Below are positions 47,201 to 55,411 of a stretch of 64,000 nucleotides of DNA, in pieces. The notes beneath the pieces were generated by a model. The model was not told the DNA's origin. It did no database searches and was given only the letters and a program-made list of their open reading frames with translations. Location of the stretch: assembly GCF_900109045.1 (NCBI RefSeq), contig NZ_FNYL01000019.1:95778-159777 (forward strand). The letters run 5' to 3'. Each line of letters begins with the position of its first letter. The first letter of the stretch is position 1. This DNA is from Dyadobacter sp. SG02 (GTDB taxonomy: Bacteria > Bacteroidota > Bacteroidia > Cytophagales > Spirosomataceae). Position numbers and translations under genes: made by a program.

Positions 47201-49342
47201 ATTGGAAGTAATGGTAACCCCGTTTACAGCCGCCGGTGGCGTAATACTGTAATTATCGCCATTGCCGGTCACAGTTCCGATACCGTCAGCCGCTTTGGCA
47301 TTGGTACCTTTTGCCCATTCTGACGCCGCATTGGATTCGGTCCAGTCGAAGTTGCCATTCAATGTAATGGTCTGGTTCTCCTGCACGCAGCCGATAGCGT
47401 TCGCGAGAATGCGGTAGTTGTTGTTAGCTGCGGTGAAAGAGCCGGTAACGGCGTCCACATTCAATGGCGAGCCGGTCGGTACGAAGTTGGTCGCCATAGG
47501 TCCCGGTGCCGGAATGTTGATCAGCCATGGCGCGGTAGTCAGGTCGCCGATCTTGTCGCCCGCGAACGAAGCGAAGAAGGCCGGTGCGGAGCCGCCGAAT
47601 TGTGCCGGGGTCTGGTCGCCGTAGCCGGGTTCGCCTGCTGCCAATGCTTTGGTTTCGGCAGCATTGGTATTGAAAGTATTACAGCTCATGTCCGCGTCGG
47701 TGTAAATACTCGTCGGCTGCGGGCCGTGTGCGTAAATGTCGGTATACCAGTTGCCGCTGAACGCATTGTACTTCACTTTCATGTTCGTAGCCGTGATACC
47801 GGAGCCGAAGGCATAGTTGAAAATGATCCCGTGAGTAAAGTTATCGCGGATGATATTGTTGGTAATGAGGGAATTACTAATATCGGATCCGAGCGAAATA
47901 CCGGTGCGGTTTTTCTCGACAAGGCTGTTGGTGATCTTGAAACCTTGCTGCGTATGTGCGTAAATCGCGCTGCGCTGGTCGCGGACGGAGATCTGGTCGA
48001 TCGTGACGTTGGCCGCATTGATGCTGATACCGGTATCACGCTTGCCTGCCTTCCAGACGGCGTCGGATTTCCCGTAGTCGCGCGTGAAGGAGAGGTTCTG
48101 GATTTTGGCATCGGCGGCGCTGATGGTGATCACCGTTCCCTGAATGCCGTAGTCATAAGTACCGCGGATAATGGCACCGTCGCGGCTCTCGCCGTTCAGG
48201 GTCAGTTTTTTGTTTAACAAAACATTATCACTGTAAACGCCGTTCGTAAGCGTCAAGACCGCGTCTGTGTTCGAAGCGGCAATCGCGTCGGCGATCGACG
48301 GGAAGTAGTTGAATGTACCGTGACCGCTGATATTGGTGCTGTTGGAGGAAACAAAATTGACGGTGCCGGGCCTTGGCTGTACCTGGTCGGCATAAATGAC
48401 CGTCGTGTTATCGATGGCTCCGGTGTTGGTACCTGAGATCTGATTGGGATAGCTCACGCCCGGAAGTGTATTGTTCGCTTCCAGAATCGGCGCGGCGGGG
48501 TTGTCGTGGTCGCTTACGTTGAAACCGCCATTGGTATTACCTGCGAAAATAGTCGGGTTTGCGCTGCCCAGCCAGTTGTTGCGGAGTACGAGCTTGGTGC
48601 CTGGCGCCGTGTTGTCGTTCTCGATGCCGCCGGCCAGGTTACCCGTGATATTGTTACTGATCAGGTAGGCTTCAATCGGGGAGTTGGCATTGTCGGTGAG
48701 GATAAAACCGTAAGAACGGTTATTGGTCAGCTCATTATCGACAATGTAAATTTTCGATAACGGCGTGACGCCCGCGCTTCCCGGGAAGATAATGCCGGTG
48801 CGGTTGTCCTGAAACCGGTTTCTTTTGATCGTAATGTCGGTCGACCCCGGTTCGAGGTAAATGGCCGTCCGGTTGCGGTGGAAATAGCAGTTTTCGATCA
48901 AAACATTGTTCGCACCGGCTTGCAATGCTACCGAAATGCTCGGCGCTGCGGCGTTGGGCGGGATCACGCGCTGGATTTTGAGGTTCCAGAGTTCGGTGTT
49001 GCCTTGCAGGGAAAGCGGCCCCCCTGAGGCAGTTATGATAGAATTATCGCCTGCGGTACCGATGATCTTCACCCCGCTCTTGACGGTCAGCGAGGAAGCG
49101 ATGTACGTACCGGCATCAAGCAAAATACGGTCGCCGGACGACGCTTCGGCCATCGCCTTGGTGAGCGACGCAAACGGCGAACCGGAAGACGTTCCCGCGT
49201 TGGAATCGTTTCCGGTGGCTGTTGTAAACTTGTCGTTGGCAGTAGAGTTATCGTTTACATAAATGATCTTTTGGGCATAGGATACCTGGCAGAGCGCCAG
49301 CAGGGCGGCCTGCAGCGCAATGCAAATAGCGAGTCGTTTCAT
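41234..49342 (-). CDS. Giant T9SS-secreted right-handed beta-helix protein
   Basis: A 2702-residue secreted protein. I start it at the ATG at 49342, which gives a signal peptide (MKRLAICIALQAALLALCQVSYAQ); the frame is open 92 codons further but has no signal there. The body is a chain of parallel beta-helix regions full of N-N-x-I/F turns (ISNNITGN, IKNNTITA). At least five modules open with the same I-x-x-G-T/V-Y-x-x-x-V-x-x-N/S-K-x-V/L-x-L-x-G motif, at about residues 60, 364, 1089, 1482 and 1924. From ~2440 come linking beta domains (LPVTLISFNAVKEESSALLTW), then a type A T9SS sorting domain (LYPNPVSDHMKINTTNW, AAGMYVVEISRLNGKVENSKIMVNR). Pectin-lyase-like enzymes, adhesins and ice- or glycan-binding proteins use such folds; I see no clear catalytic triad. 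Confidence 0.9.
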   Translation of the reverse strand: MKRLAICIALQAALLALCQVSYAQKIIYVNDNSTANDKFTTATGNDSNAGTSSGSPFASLTKAMAEASSGDRILLDAGTYIASSLTVKSGVKIIGTAGDNSIITASGGPLSLQGNTELWNLKIQRVIPPNAAAPSISVALQAGANNVLIENCYFHRNRTAIYLEPGSTDITIKRNRFQDNRTGIIFPGSAGVTPLSKIYIVDNELTNNRSYGFILTDNANSPIEAYLISNNITGNLAGGIENDNTAPGTKLVLRNNWLGSANPTIFAGNTNGGFNVSDHDNPAAPILEANNTLPGVSYPNQISGTNTGAIDNTTVIYADQVQPRPGTVNFVSSNSTNISGHGTFNYFPSIADAIAASNTDAVLTLTNGVYSDNVLLNKKLTLNGESRDGAIIRGTYDYGIQGTVITISAADAKIQNLSFTRDYGKSDAVWKAGKRDTGISINAANVTIDQISVRDQRSAIYAHTQQGFKITNSLVEKNRTGISLGSDISNSLITNNIIRDNFTHGIIFNYAFGSGITATNMKVKYNAFSGNWYTDIYAHGPQPTSIYTDADMSCNTFNTNAAETKALAAGEPGYGDQTPAQFGGSAPAFFASFAGDKIGDLTTAPWLINIPAPGPMATNFVPTGSPLNVDAVTGSFTAANNNYRILANAIGCVQENQTITLNGNFDWTESNAASEWAKGTNAKAADGIGTVTGNGDNYSITPPAAVNGVTITSNSGATVDGGGDLAVTSLETFLFLNSKTGSSFKNWTVSNLILKGFDVSIIADHVNGPVDVADNMKITGNEFHIPADLNASAAAADNFQNIGIHYVYGKNIEISNNKFFINGTGVSDDANSKYSVTYAIQSATSGGTAYDGLKIINNEFTVTGAPDATQPAAIKGIWENGHNDGAEITISGNKFTNDTPGNTADKNRQTAFWVTSRSGAKSVTYQNNEVTGYSEGIAWLGGSYTGNTAPDYNTGSTPVIVSNNIFNATGKGVVVRKSGGSTNTGSPAKINSNSFIGSLTFDIVNEGSGAADASCNWFDGGELLSSTGGGSITATPKLTNGTDDQPGTTGFQTSAPCEFNVKNINTNETFATIQAAVDDSDTQDGHEIAIANGTYNERVTLSKALTLSGESKAGVILDGTGLAGTGSGIVINTGKTGVTIQNLSIKNYTGANGNSNAGIYAVGGNNNLTILHVVSSNNTSASGFYANGPVDMVTIDDLTAENNGAGARGIVIWNGLKTHITIKNSTVKNNNCCGIELQDGSASGVLIKDNNIEGNDSSIGLIGLTNGAGPNIIEGNTIKVNGRFGIEIKNPNGTGSTDASLDGSIIVRNNTVTMGTLPGGEARDLAGIAVYRRGVIESNGNVDVPTGVVVTGNTVTGFNQPSTSEGFGIVVEGTNHKVVNNPVSGNEVDVQRQSGHLPYVAYSTTDGDQSNFADQFFGRGNAPYSCGIEVSGNTGNTVRDVFYNAVAGFVVNVQTGISFCSINAAVASTKTLDSHVIKVGEGIFDEQVIVNKSVTIQSATANRPVVNFTGTPSGKLTIFDVSADNVLIDNLNFKVDVSKLKSAIVASGAGIDKITVTNNLIEAYGTAMAGNYGDRNAVSVNYGGPTNYRNATGGVNEVIYTHNTVTGVGANGFRAGIATDEAAGTFTNNDLTTISHDVVVRFASNGAVNISDNQFKGGGVEVPEMNASSTGLTINNNTFEGVAANASGTAVLRLKNNYNNKPITVSNNTLNGYEWGISLENVQGVTINNNILNPLSSSTTFRHVTVNTKEFSSSSGYYAPVVGATFTNNKFNGATSAGGTGIAFYNHDNDNPVFGTFNIGTAGNENEFAGSLANFITMDAQTGNTAAPITVMAPWSGNVDASNNKFDVGSGLESASGMSLASLYKVENKIVHKIDDSVLGFATVKSGNAYVTPLSFTPATLTPKIQRGVDAAQAGWNVNVQEGTYAEAVTVNKAVKLLGANAGINPNTGSRGNESIIVPATNNSSDGIIISVDGALTGVEIDGFTIDGDNPAVSGGAAMGSADVNAAEGIAATGGVTNMMVKNNIVQNLNYAGIDIYNESGTATTGNVVSDNKFNNLLPTVYGIGVLLYNNGYANVTNNVMTAVRIGVQTGNFSQADPGNSHAIESNTIEASRKGIWQNLTYSNASNFSIKNNTITALAGSTLNDGIMISSTQGTVAPVVENNTITGIAGVSSGYHFWNNPSNTVTVKGGTVSTVLNGVFANNFDGYPDNTGSNSESSAYTVDGVTINSATNGVVVKDNTSNTNNATVKVTLTNNVVIDQPLVYGVQVLGKDAQAVVGSTQIKLTGSTLTAISAAATNGSTVNNITLKDGVTFDRNGNALASILFADDDATVDIDGNFTIPGGGPTLPAIIEGKLTFTSGILNAATAPIAFNTNATDITTGPKAESSASHILGKAIMLSRPVGTGAISFLGVNLPAGADLGTLIIERVTTTDPIAPTFNAGAIDVLWTITPGNASAGRNGVKLSFLKDFLNGQSAGTLYGYRYNGSAWEKKTDAFTASLSGDLYTTTAFNVTQFSPWTLSSSSSPLPVTLISFNAVKEESSALLTWATSEETNSDRFDIQHSIDGKNWEIVGTLASNGESTVKRTYSFRHDEPVEGANFYRLKMVDHDNTFAYSRIVNLNFGSEVITTLYPNPVSDHMKINTTNWNQVKQVRIYDMLGRTIYDSGNQPTALVSLRNVAAGMYVVEISRLNGKVENSKIMVNR

Positions 49343-49910
49343 AGTTATTGAGTCATTAGTTAAAAGAGCGGTTTGAGTATCACGTTCAGGGGCGCAATCC
49401 TTCCAGGCTCTTTTCGGGAGAGAAAAGGCAAAGAAAAAGCGTGTTTGCCGGACCAGACAAACGGTTGCGCGCGCACCGCTGTCAGCCCGCAGAAACAATT
49501 GCGACCTGGTTAATCGTTGAGTAAAGCCAAAGAAATGCCGTTGCGCCCGTATGGCGGCGTGGCTGGTGTAGCGGGAAGAATAACGTTGAAGTTGAAGGCA
49601 AAGTCCGGACGCAGCCAACCACCCGCAGGGTGATAACGGTCAGGGGTAAACGTACTTCGTAACGCTTGAAAGTGGGTTATAAAAGAAGAATCGGCCAAAC
49701 CGCAGGTTTAGTTCAGAATGCTACTGGTTTGATGCCGGAAAACAGGACCCGTGAAGGTGGTCGGAAGCCAGGGCCCCTAAGTCGGAAAGTGTACAGTTAA
49801 TAACATAAGGGTTAGAATTTTAGGTTAGTTATAGAAGGTTAATTAAAAGTAGGAAATAACATTGATTAGATATTACATCTCAATCAAAATTATTGTAAAT
49901 AATCCTAAAA
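49343..49910. other. 568-bp gene-free upstream region of the beta-helix gene
   Basis: This stretch holds the promoter region and leader of the giant gene on the minus strand. I found no recognisable riboswitch, tRNA or TAnnTTTG element. A 62-codon minus-strand ORF (49510-49698) and the 92-codon in-frame extension lack any supporting signal and look fortuitous. The part 49790-49910 is AT-rich. Confidence 0.5.
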
Positions 49911-49951
49911 AAAATTGAGAAATAGTTATAGCGAAACTATTTCTCAATTTT
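49911..49951 (-). terminator. Rho-independent terminator after the phytase gene
   Basis: On the minus strand, AAAATTGAGAAATAGTT pairs with AACTATTTCTCAATTTT around a six-base loop, with further T residues beyond. The stem is 17 bp long. It begins 3 bp after the phytase stop codon and closes the receptor/phytase operon. Confidence 0.93.
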
Positions 49952-49953
49952 GG

Positions 49954-51045
49954 TTACTTAATTGATTTTAAGTGTTTTCCGGCGATATCTTCCCAGCGAT
50001 AGAGGTGGAAGGTCTTGTCGTCGCTCATAGCTACAAACAAGCCGCTGCGGAACCGGGCATTGAGGGGGATGGAAACGATGTCGGAACCGTCGCTGTGGGT
50101 TGCTTTAACGGTTACTTTTCTCAGAAGCGTATGTTCGTTGGGCTTGCCGGAAGCTCCTTCCCGCGGGAAAATCTGGAAACTGTTGGCACCCTGATCGGAA
50201 ACGAGGATATAGCCGGTACTGTCGGTGAGTTGGTAAATGGAAATGCCTTCGTGGTCTTCCGTAAAGCCACTGATCCCGAACAGCGCGAGTTCTTCATTGC
50301 CTTTTTCGGGATCGGCGTAGTATTTGCGAACCCCCTTGCCTTCGTCGGAATAATAAACGTAGCCGAGCTGGTCGTCGACGGCAATCGCTTCGATCTCTTT
50401 CAAGCCGCTGTATTTGCCGAATTTGCGCACAAGCGAGGCTTTCACCTGGCCTTTGCCATTGTCTTCCAACAGATACTGCCAAAGGTACGTGCCGTCGGTA
50501 GGCCCCGTTTTACGCCCTACGATCGCATATATTTTACCCGATCTGTTTTTATAAAGCGAAATGCCCATCAGATCGCGGGTACCTTCGCCGGTTTCTCCCA
50601 CAAAAACATCGATGCCACCATTGTCGATCGGTTTCATATCGGGCACGCTGTAAATGCGGAGCTTGTGCGTGAAACGTTCGGTGGTAACGGCAATGTCCAC
50701 CGGCTTGCCAGCCAGTGTCAGGCCATATTCAATGTCTACATTGTCAGGTCGTTTCAGGCCGGTGACGGATTTGTCGCGTTGCATTTTGCCTTGCAGGTCG
50801 AACACGTACAGGCCGCCGTCCTGATCTTTGTCGGTGCCTATGATCAGACTTTTTGCGGGATCGGTCGGGTTGATCCAGATCGCCGGATCGTCGGTGTCGT
50901 GGGCTACGGTGTCGGTGATGAAAACCGGCTGAATCACCGCGCTGATGGTGTCGGCTTGCGCGGCGGAATGGATGGGGGTGCTATTGTTGGACTGGCAGGC
51001 CACGACCGCCACCAGGCCAACGGCCGAGAGAATGAATGCTTTCAC
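49954..51045 (-). CDS. Beta-propeller phytase (3-phytase) lipoprotein
   Basis: A 363-residue lipoprotein (signal ending VAVVAC, Cys17). The mature part is a six-bladed phytase propeller: DTDDPAIWINPTDPAKSLIIGTDKDQDGGLYVFDLQGK is the diagnostic N-terminal block, then RPDNVDIEYGLTLAGKPVDIAVTTER, GEGTRDLMGISLYKNRSGKIYAIVGRKTG, YSGLKEIEAIAVDDQLGYVYYSDEGKGVRKYYAD and HEGISIYQL. The Asp- and Glu-rich sites bind Ca2+ in this family, and the enzyme removes phosphates from inositol hexakisphosphate. It stands at the end of a minus-strand operon with a TonB receptor and a beta-helix lipoprotein, which suggests phosphate or phytate uptake. The 275-bp gap before it contains three palindromic repeats. Confidence 0.92.
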   Translation of the reverse strand: MKAFILSAVGLVAVVACQSNNSTPIHSAAQADTISAVIQPVFITDTVAHDTDDPAIWINPTDPAKSLIIGTDKDQDGGLYVFDLQGKMQRDKSVTGLKRPDNVDIEYGLTLAGKPVDIAVTTERFTHKLRIYSVPDMKPIDNGGIDVFVGETGEGTRDLMGISLYKNRSGKIYAIVGRKTGPTDGTYLWQYLLEDNGKGQVKASLVRKFGKYSGLKEIEAIAVDDQLGYVYYSDEGKGVRKYYADPEKGNEELALFGISGFTEDHEGISIYQLTDSTGYILVSDQGANSFQIFPREGASGKPNEHTLLRKVTVKATHSDGSDIVSIPLNARFRSGLFVAMSDDKTFHLYRWEDIAGKHLKSIK

Positions 51046-51097
51046 TGGTGTTAGAATAAAATATGGTTACACGTGGATGTCAGCCGGGCAGGTTTTC

Positions 51098-51243
51098 TTA
51101 CGGTGCGCTGCACCTCGTAAAATCACGTGACGATTTCTACAAGTATTACGGCGCTCTGCGCCTTTTACGGGCCAGGTGCAGCGCACCGTAATATTTGTGG
51201 ATTGTTATCGTAATGGGATTTTAGGAGGTGCGGCGCACCGTAT
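51098..51243. repeat. Three GGTGCGCTGCACC-type palindromic repeats
   Basis: TTACGGTGCGCTGCACCT (51098-51115), its inverse AGGTGCAGCGCACCGTAA (51174-51191) and AGGTGCGGCGCACCGTAT (51226-51243) share a core GGTGC-n3-GCACC that is itself a palindrome. The first copy faces the other two. They lie in the 275-bp gap between the beta-helix lipoprotein and phytase genes and look like a REP-type dispersed element. Nothing else is seen in that gap. Confidence 0.8.
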
Positions 51244-51320
51244 TTCAAGAGAAATCGATTGTTGCATTATCCATTAATCCTTTTGCCGTTAGCTGATTTG
51301 GCGTCGCTCGGATAAATGAA

Positions 51321-52598
51321 TTACTTCGTACCCAACGCACCGATGTAGTCGGCGGGAGCGGGGGATTTGTAGGTTACGCCGTTGATCACCAGGCCGTCGG
51401 CGTACAGGCGGGTGAAGCCGGTCTTGCCTTTACCCAGCGCCGGGGAGCCAGCCTGCAAATGGAAGTCCCAGGCGGTATTGAAAGTGGCGTTTTTGTTGTC
51501 GGTAGTCAATGGGTAGTTCACAAATTTAGGGTCGTTGTCGCCCACTTTTGCTGAAATCAGGTCATTAGCGCCTTTCAGGATCTCTACCGACGGCTGGAAT
51601 TGCTTCACCCCTTCCTCGGTAGCTCCATAATACAATGTATTGCTTGTCACCGAGCGGTCGTCCACCGATTTGTCGACGTTTTCCTTTTTGATACCGAAGC
51701 GGTCGTTGGCCAGCAGGTTGTTGTAAAGGTCCACACGAACGCTTTTTTCAAGCCAGATAGAGCCGCCTTTGGTTGTAGGCCTTCTCCAACCCGCATTGAT
51801 AATCGTATTGTTGTAACCTACAATGTAAGCTTGCGGTGAACGGTCGCCGGTGTTGGAGAGCTTCAATGCATTGGTATTCGGACTGTACACCACGTTGAAT
51901 GCCACATCTGCCTGCACACCCGATTTGATATTGATCGCGTCGCCACCCGATACGCCGGTAGTGTTGAAAGTATTGTTGGCGATGATCACATTACCGCCTT
52001 CGATATAGAAGCCGTCTTCGTTGAAGTTGCGGATGGTGCTGTTCATTACCACCAGTTTACCATTTACGTTGGGATAGTAAATAACCGGCACGTGCTCGCC
52101 CGCAATCGCTTTGTACAAACCGGCTTTCACTGACGGCGATTCTTCGGTCGTTACCGCACCGCCGTATTCAAGGATGGTATTGCTCAATACGAATTCGGCT
52201 GAATTCGGACCGGCGATCAATCCGCCCCAAAGGTTACCATACAGGTTGCCAGCCGTTTTCCAGGCATCAGGTACAGTAAATTTCACAGGGGCGGCAGCAG
52301 TACCGAGGCTGTACAGGTTACCTTTCACCACCACTTCCGGCTTGATCACGGAGTCGCTGAAAAGTACCGTTACGCCTTCTTCGATGGTAAGCGATTTACC
52401 TTCCGGGATTTGAAGGTGGCCGGTCACTTTGTAGGTATTGCCTTTGGTCCAAGTACCGGAGACTTCGCCTGTAACCGATTGTTCGGTGGGCTGTGGATCG
52501 GAAGGTGTCGGATCGGATTTGTCGTCGCTGCAACCGGTGATCAGGAATGCGGCTAGCGCTGAAAGCATGAATAGCTGTTTCATTTTGGATTGGTTCAT
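51321..52598 (-). CDS. Beta-helix lipoprotein of the phytase operon
   Basis: A lipoprotein of about 425 residues. Starts at 52604, 52598 and 52583 are all possible; each leads to the signal peptide ending AFLITGC, followed by an acidic Pro-rich linker. The rest is a right-handed parallel beta-helix: TYKVTGHLQIPEGKSLTIEEGVTVLFSD, VVKGNLYSLGTAAAPVKFT, WGGLIAGPNSAEFVLSNTILEYGG, LVVMNSTIRNFNEDGFYIEGGNVIIANNTFNTTG. No catalytic motif is evident. It sits 24 bp after the TonB receptor stop and 275 bp before the phytase gene, so it may bind substrate at the surface for the receptor or have its own hydrolytic role. The function is unknown. Confidence 0.82.
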   Translation of the reverse strand: MNQSKMKQLFMLSALAAFLITGCSDDKSDPTPSDPQPTEQSVTGEVSGTWTKGNTYKVTGHLQIPEGKSLTIEEGVTVLFSDSVIKPEVVVKGNLYSLGTAAAPVKFTVPDAWKTAGNLYGNLWGGLIAGPNSAEFVLSNTILEYGGAVTTEESPSVKAGLYKAIAGEHVPVIYYPNVNGKLVVMNSTIRNFNEDGFYIEGGNVIIANNTFNTTGVSGGDAINIKSGVQADVAFNVVYSPNTNALKLSNTGDRSPQAYIVGYNNTIINAGWRRPTTKGGSIWLEKSVRVDLYNNLLANDRFGIKKENVDKSVDDRSVTSNTLYYGATEEGVKQFQPSVEILKGANDLISAKVGDNDPKFVNYPLTTDNKNATFNTAWDFHLQAGSPALGKGKTGFTRLYADGLVINGVTYKSPAPADYIGALGTK

Positions 52599-52622
52599 AA
52601 GCATTAAAATTTTGATGACTGA

Positions 52623-55382
52623 TTAAAACTTGTATCGTACGCCGAGCAGGTAGGAGCGCTGGTAACGGTCACGGCGGATGAGCGTTTTGCCCGACACGTC
52701 CTGATTCGGGATATTGGCATTGGAGGCATTGGTATTCTTCATGTAAACTTCCATCGGGGTATCGAGGAGGTTGTTGGCTTTCAGAAACACGCCGAGGCCG
52801 TTTCGGAACGTTTTTTCAACGGAAGCATCCATTTGCACGAAGCCTTTTTGCCAAAGGTCATTGTCGACAAACTGCGATACCGTGTTGATGCGCTCACCGG
52901 TGTACCCGCCAGCAAGCTGCGCATCGATGCCGTTCTCCTGGTTTTTGTAAAGGACCGAAAGGTTACCCACATGGGCCGATTGTCCGTACAGCGGCCGCGT
53001 TTGCATCACGCTGATGGTTTCCAGGTCACCGCTCTCGTTCCGTATGCGCCTGGACTTGGGTGTGGTAATGCGCGAATGCGTGTAGGTGTAGTTGGCCTTG
53101 ATCCCGAATTGCTTCACGTATCTGATATAGTCGATTTCCAGCCCGTAGTTCTTCGCATTTCCGAAATTTCCGGGCGAGTAGTAGATATCCTGGCCGCGGA
53201 TCGCGTCGCGTTGGAGCGTGTATTCGATCGGGTCTTTGATCTTTTTGTAAAAAATGCCCACCATAAACTGCTCCGAAGCACGCGGGAACAGCTCGTAGCG
53301 CAAGTCGATGTTGTCGGCAATGGCGCGTTTCAGGTCGGGGTTGCCGCGTTCCTGGTATTCTTCCTGCACAATGCGGTAAGGCACGATCTCGAAGAAGCCG
53401 GGTCTGTTAATTGAGCGGAAATAGGACGCGCGGAGGTTGATATGGTCTTCCGGCTTGTATTTGAAATGCAGGCTGGGTAAAATGTCGGTATACTTCTGGT
53501 TGCTGCTCGGCCGGTCTTCCCCGATCGGGAAAAGCATCGAATAGCCCTGGTCGGTATGCTCCGCACGTAGGCCACCGAGTATTTCGAGGTTTTTCGTTTC
53601 GGCTTTAAACTGGATAAAACCTGCTTTGATCTGTTCGGTGGCATCGTAGTTCAATGCACTCGCCACGGAGCCCCGCGGGTTCTGGATCGTCCAGCGGATC
53701 TGGGAGTTTTCGGTGAAATCCCTTCCGTATTCGGCCAGCGGGTCGGCCGGGCGGAGCTGGTAGTTGTTGTAAAAATTGGAGCGCGATTTGTCGCGGAACA
53801 GGCCACCGGCCGTCCATTCTACCTGCGTGGAGCCTATGGTTGTGTTGTAAATTAAATTGAGATAGGCAGACAAGTCACGGTCGGAGTTGTGCTCCCACCG
53901 CCGCGATGCGTCGCCGACAGTTGTTTTTCTTTCCTGAAAATGCTCCATAACGCCGGTCAGCGGCACAGTCACATTATCGGGAACCTCGTTGGTCGCTTTG
54001 GAATACACCGCCGACCATTGCAATGCGAGCGCATCGAGCAACTGGTGCTTACCTTGTAATGTGCTGTTGAAAATCTGCTGTTTGGTCAACCGCGAGCGGG
54101 TGGAATAGCTGAGTGTTGCATTGCCGGCCACCGGATCGTAACCGCCGATGGTGAGCTGGGTAGCTTTCGTGTCCCGCACCTGCACGTTGGTCAGGTTCAT
54201 AAATGCATTGTAGAACTGGATTTTATGCTTCTCGTTGATGCGGTAATCTAATTTTGAATGCAGGCCATACCGGATCTGCTGTTCCGAATATTCGCGCTCG
54301 CTCATTTTGGTAAGCACTTCGCCGCGCAACGTATCCACCGCCTCCGAGTCGAAGAAGAGGCTGTTGCTGCCGCGGTGGGTGTTCTGATAGCTTCCGGCGA
54401 GCAGAACACCCAGCTTGTCGTTCAGGAAACGATTGCCTATCGCAATGCTGCCGAGCAGGTTGGGAGCGGGTGTTTTAAGTTTATAATTAACCGCAGCTGT
54501 CGAAAAATCCGACGGGGTGGCATTGTACTGGTTACCGTTCCGCTCATAGGGAGATTCCGATTCTATATTTTTAAAATCATACCCCGTGAATTTGCGGTTC
54601 ATGAACAGCTCGTTATAGCCCGTAGAAACATTGGCCGAGAAAGTAAACTTATCGGGTGCGTCTTTCATGACCATATTCACCGCGCCACCGATCGCGTCGC
54701 CTTCCATGGCGGGCGTCAATGCTTTGTACACTTCGAGGCGGTCGAGGAGGTCGGAGGGAAAAATATCCAGTGGGACATAGCGGTACTTGTTATCCGGGCT
54801 CGGGATCTTCACACCATTCACGAGGGTGTAATTGTAGCGTTTGTCCATGCCGCGCAGGATCGCGTACTGGCCGTCGCCATTGCTGTTGCGCTCGATGGAG
54901 ATGCCGGAAATACGCTGGATCACGTTGGCGACGGTGAGGTCCGGGGAAATCTGGATCGTTTTGCCGGAAACAATATTCATCACCTGGCTCGCATTGCGCT
55001 CCATAAGGCGGGCGGTATTGTCGCTGGCACCGTCGCGCTTGCCGGTAACGGCCACTTCTTCCAGTTTCAGCCCGACCGCCGCTTCCAGCGAAAGGTCCAT
55101 TTGAATCACTTCATTCCCATTCACCGCAAACTCCTTTTGTAATGGTGCATAGGAAATGTGCCGGATCATGAGCCGGTAAGAGCCCTTTTGAAGGTTAGGG
55201 ATCGAGAACGAACCATCGAGGCCGGAAATGTCATGAAAGTTGGTACCCTCGATGGAGATAACCACGCCCAGTGCAGGTTCGCCGGTGGCCGCTTCGAGTA
55301 GCTTGCCTTTCAGTGTTCCCGCGCGGAGACTGGTAACAGTGATTAGCAGGAGGAGGGTATGTAAAATATTTCGGATCATCAT
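52623..55382 (-). CDS. TonB-dependent outer-membrane receptor
   Basis: A 919-residue receptor; two adjacent ATG codons (55382 and 55379) could start it. After the signal sequence (LHTLLLLITVTSLRA) comes a carboxypeptidase-D-like domain (about 23-110: GTLKGKLLEAATGEPALGVVISIEG, DGSFSIPNLQKGSYRLMIRHISY), then a plug domain (about 130-235: NIVSGKTIQISPDLTVANVIQRISGISIERNSNGDGQYAILRGMDKRYNYTLVNGVKIPSP) and a 22-strand barrel that ends SYLLGVRYKF. It is not a SusC: it has no STN domain and no SusD partner. With a phytase two genes downstream, a role in uptake of phytate, phosphorylated inositol or bound metal is plausible. A heptamer repeat array lies just upstream of its start. Confidence 0.92.
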   Translation of the reverse strand: MMIRNILHTLLLLITVTSLRAGTLKGKLLEAATGEPALGVVISIEGTNFHDISGLDGSFSIPNLQKGSYRLMIRHISYAPLQKEFAVNGNEVIQMDLSLEAAVGLKLEEVAVTGKRDGASDNTARLMERNASQVMNIVSGKTIQISPDLTVANVIQRISGISIERNSNGDGQYAILRGMDKRYNYTLVNGVKIPSPDNKYRYVPLDIFPSDLLDRLEVYKALTPAMEGDAIGGAVNMVMKDAPDKFTFSANVSTGYNELFMNRKFTGYDFKNIESESPYERNGNQYNATPSDFSTAAVNYKLKTPAPNLLGSIAIGNRFLNDKLGVLLAGSYQNTHRGSNSLFFDSEAVDTLRGEVLTKMSEREYSEQQIRYGLHSKLDYRINEKHKIQFYNAFMNLTNVQVRDTKATQLTIGGYDPVAGNATLSYSTRSRLTKQQIFNSTLQGKHQLLDALALQWSAVYSKATNEVPDNVTVPLTGVMEHFQERKTTVGDASRRWEHNSDRDLSAYLNLIYNTTIGSTQVEWTAGGLFRDKSRSNFYNNYQLRPADPLAEYGRDFTENSQIRWTIQNPRGSVASALNYDATEQIKAGFIQFKAETKNLEILGGLRAEHTDQGYSMLFPIGEDRPSSNQKYTDILPSLHFKYKPEDHINLRASYFRSINRPGFFEIVPYRIVQEEYQERGNPDLKRAIADNIDLRYELFPRASEQFMVGIFYKKIKDPIEYTLQRDAIRGQDIYYSPGNFGNAKNYGLEIDYIRYVKQFGIKANYTYTHSRITTPKSRRIRNESGDLETISVMQTRPLYGQSAHVGNLSVLYKNQENGIDAQLAGGYTGERINTVSQFVDNDLWQKGFVQMDASVEKTFRNGLGVFLKANNLLDTPMEVYMKNTNASNANIPNQDVSGKTLIRRDRYQRSYLLGVRYKF

Positions 55383-55411
55383 CGTTTGGTATTGGCAGCT
55401 GAAATTTTAGC

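Noticed and set aside
49343..49618. 92-codon in-frame extension of the beta-helix gene
   Set aside because: The downstream ATG at 49342 begins a complete signal peptide, and the extension has no secretory features.
49510..49698. 62-codon minus-strand ORF upstream of the beta-helix gene
   Set aside because: No family resemblance or signal, and it overlaps the other extension frame, so it is probably fortuitous.
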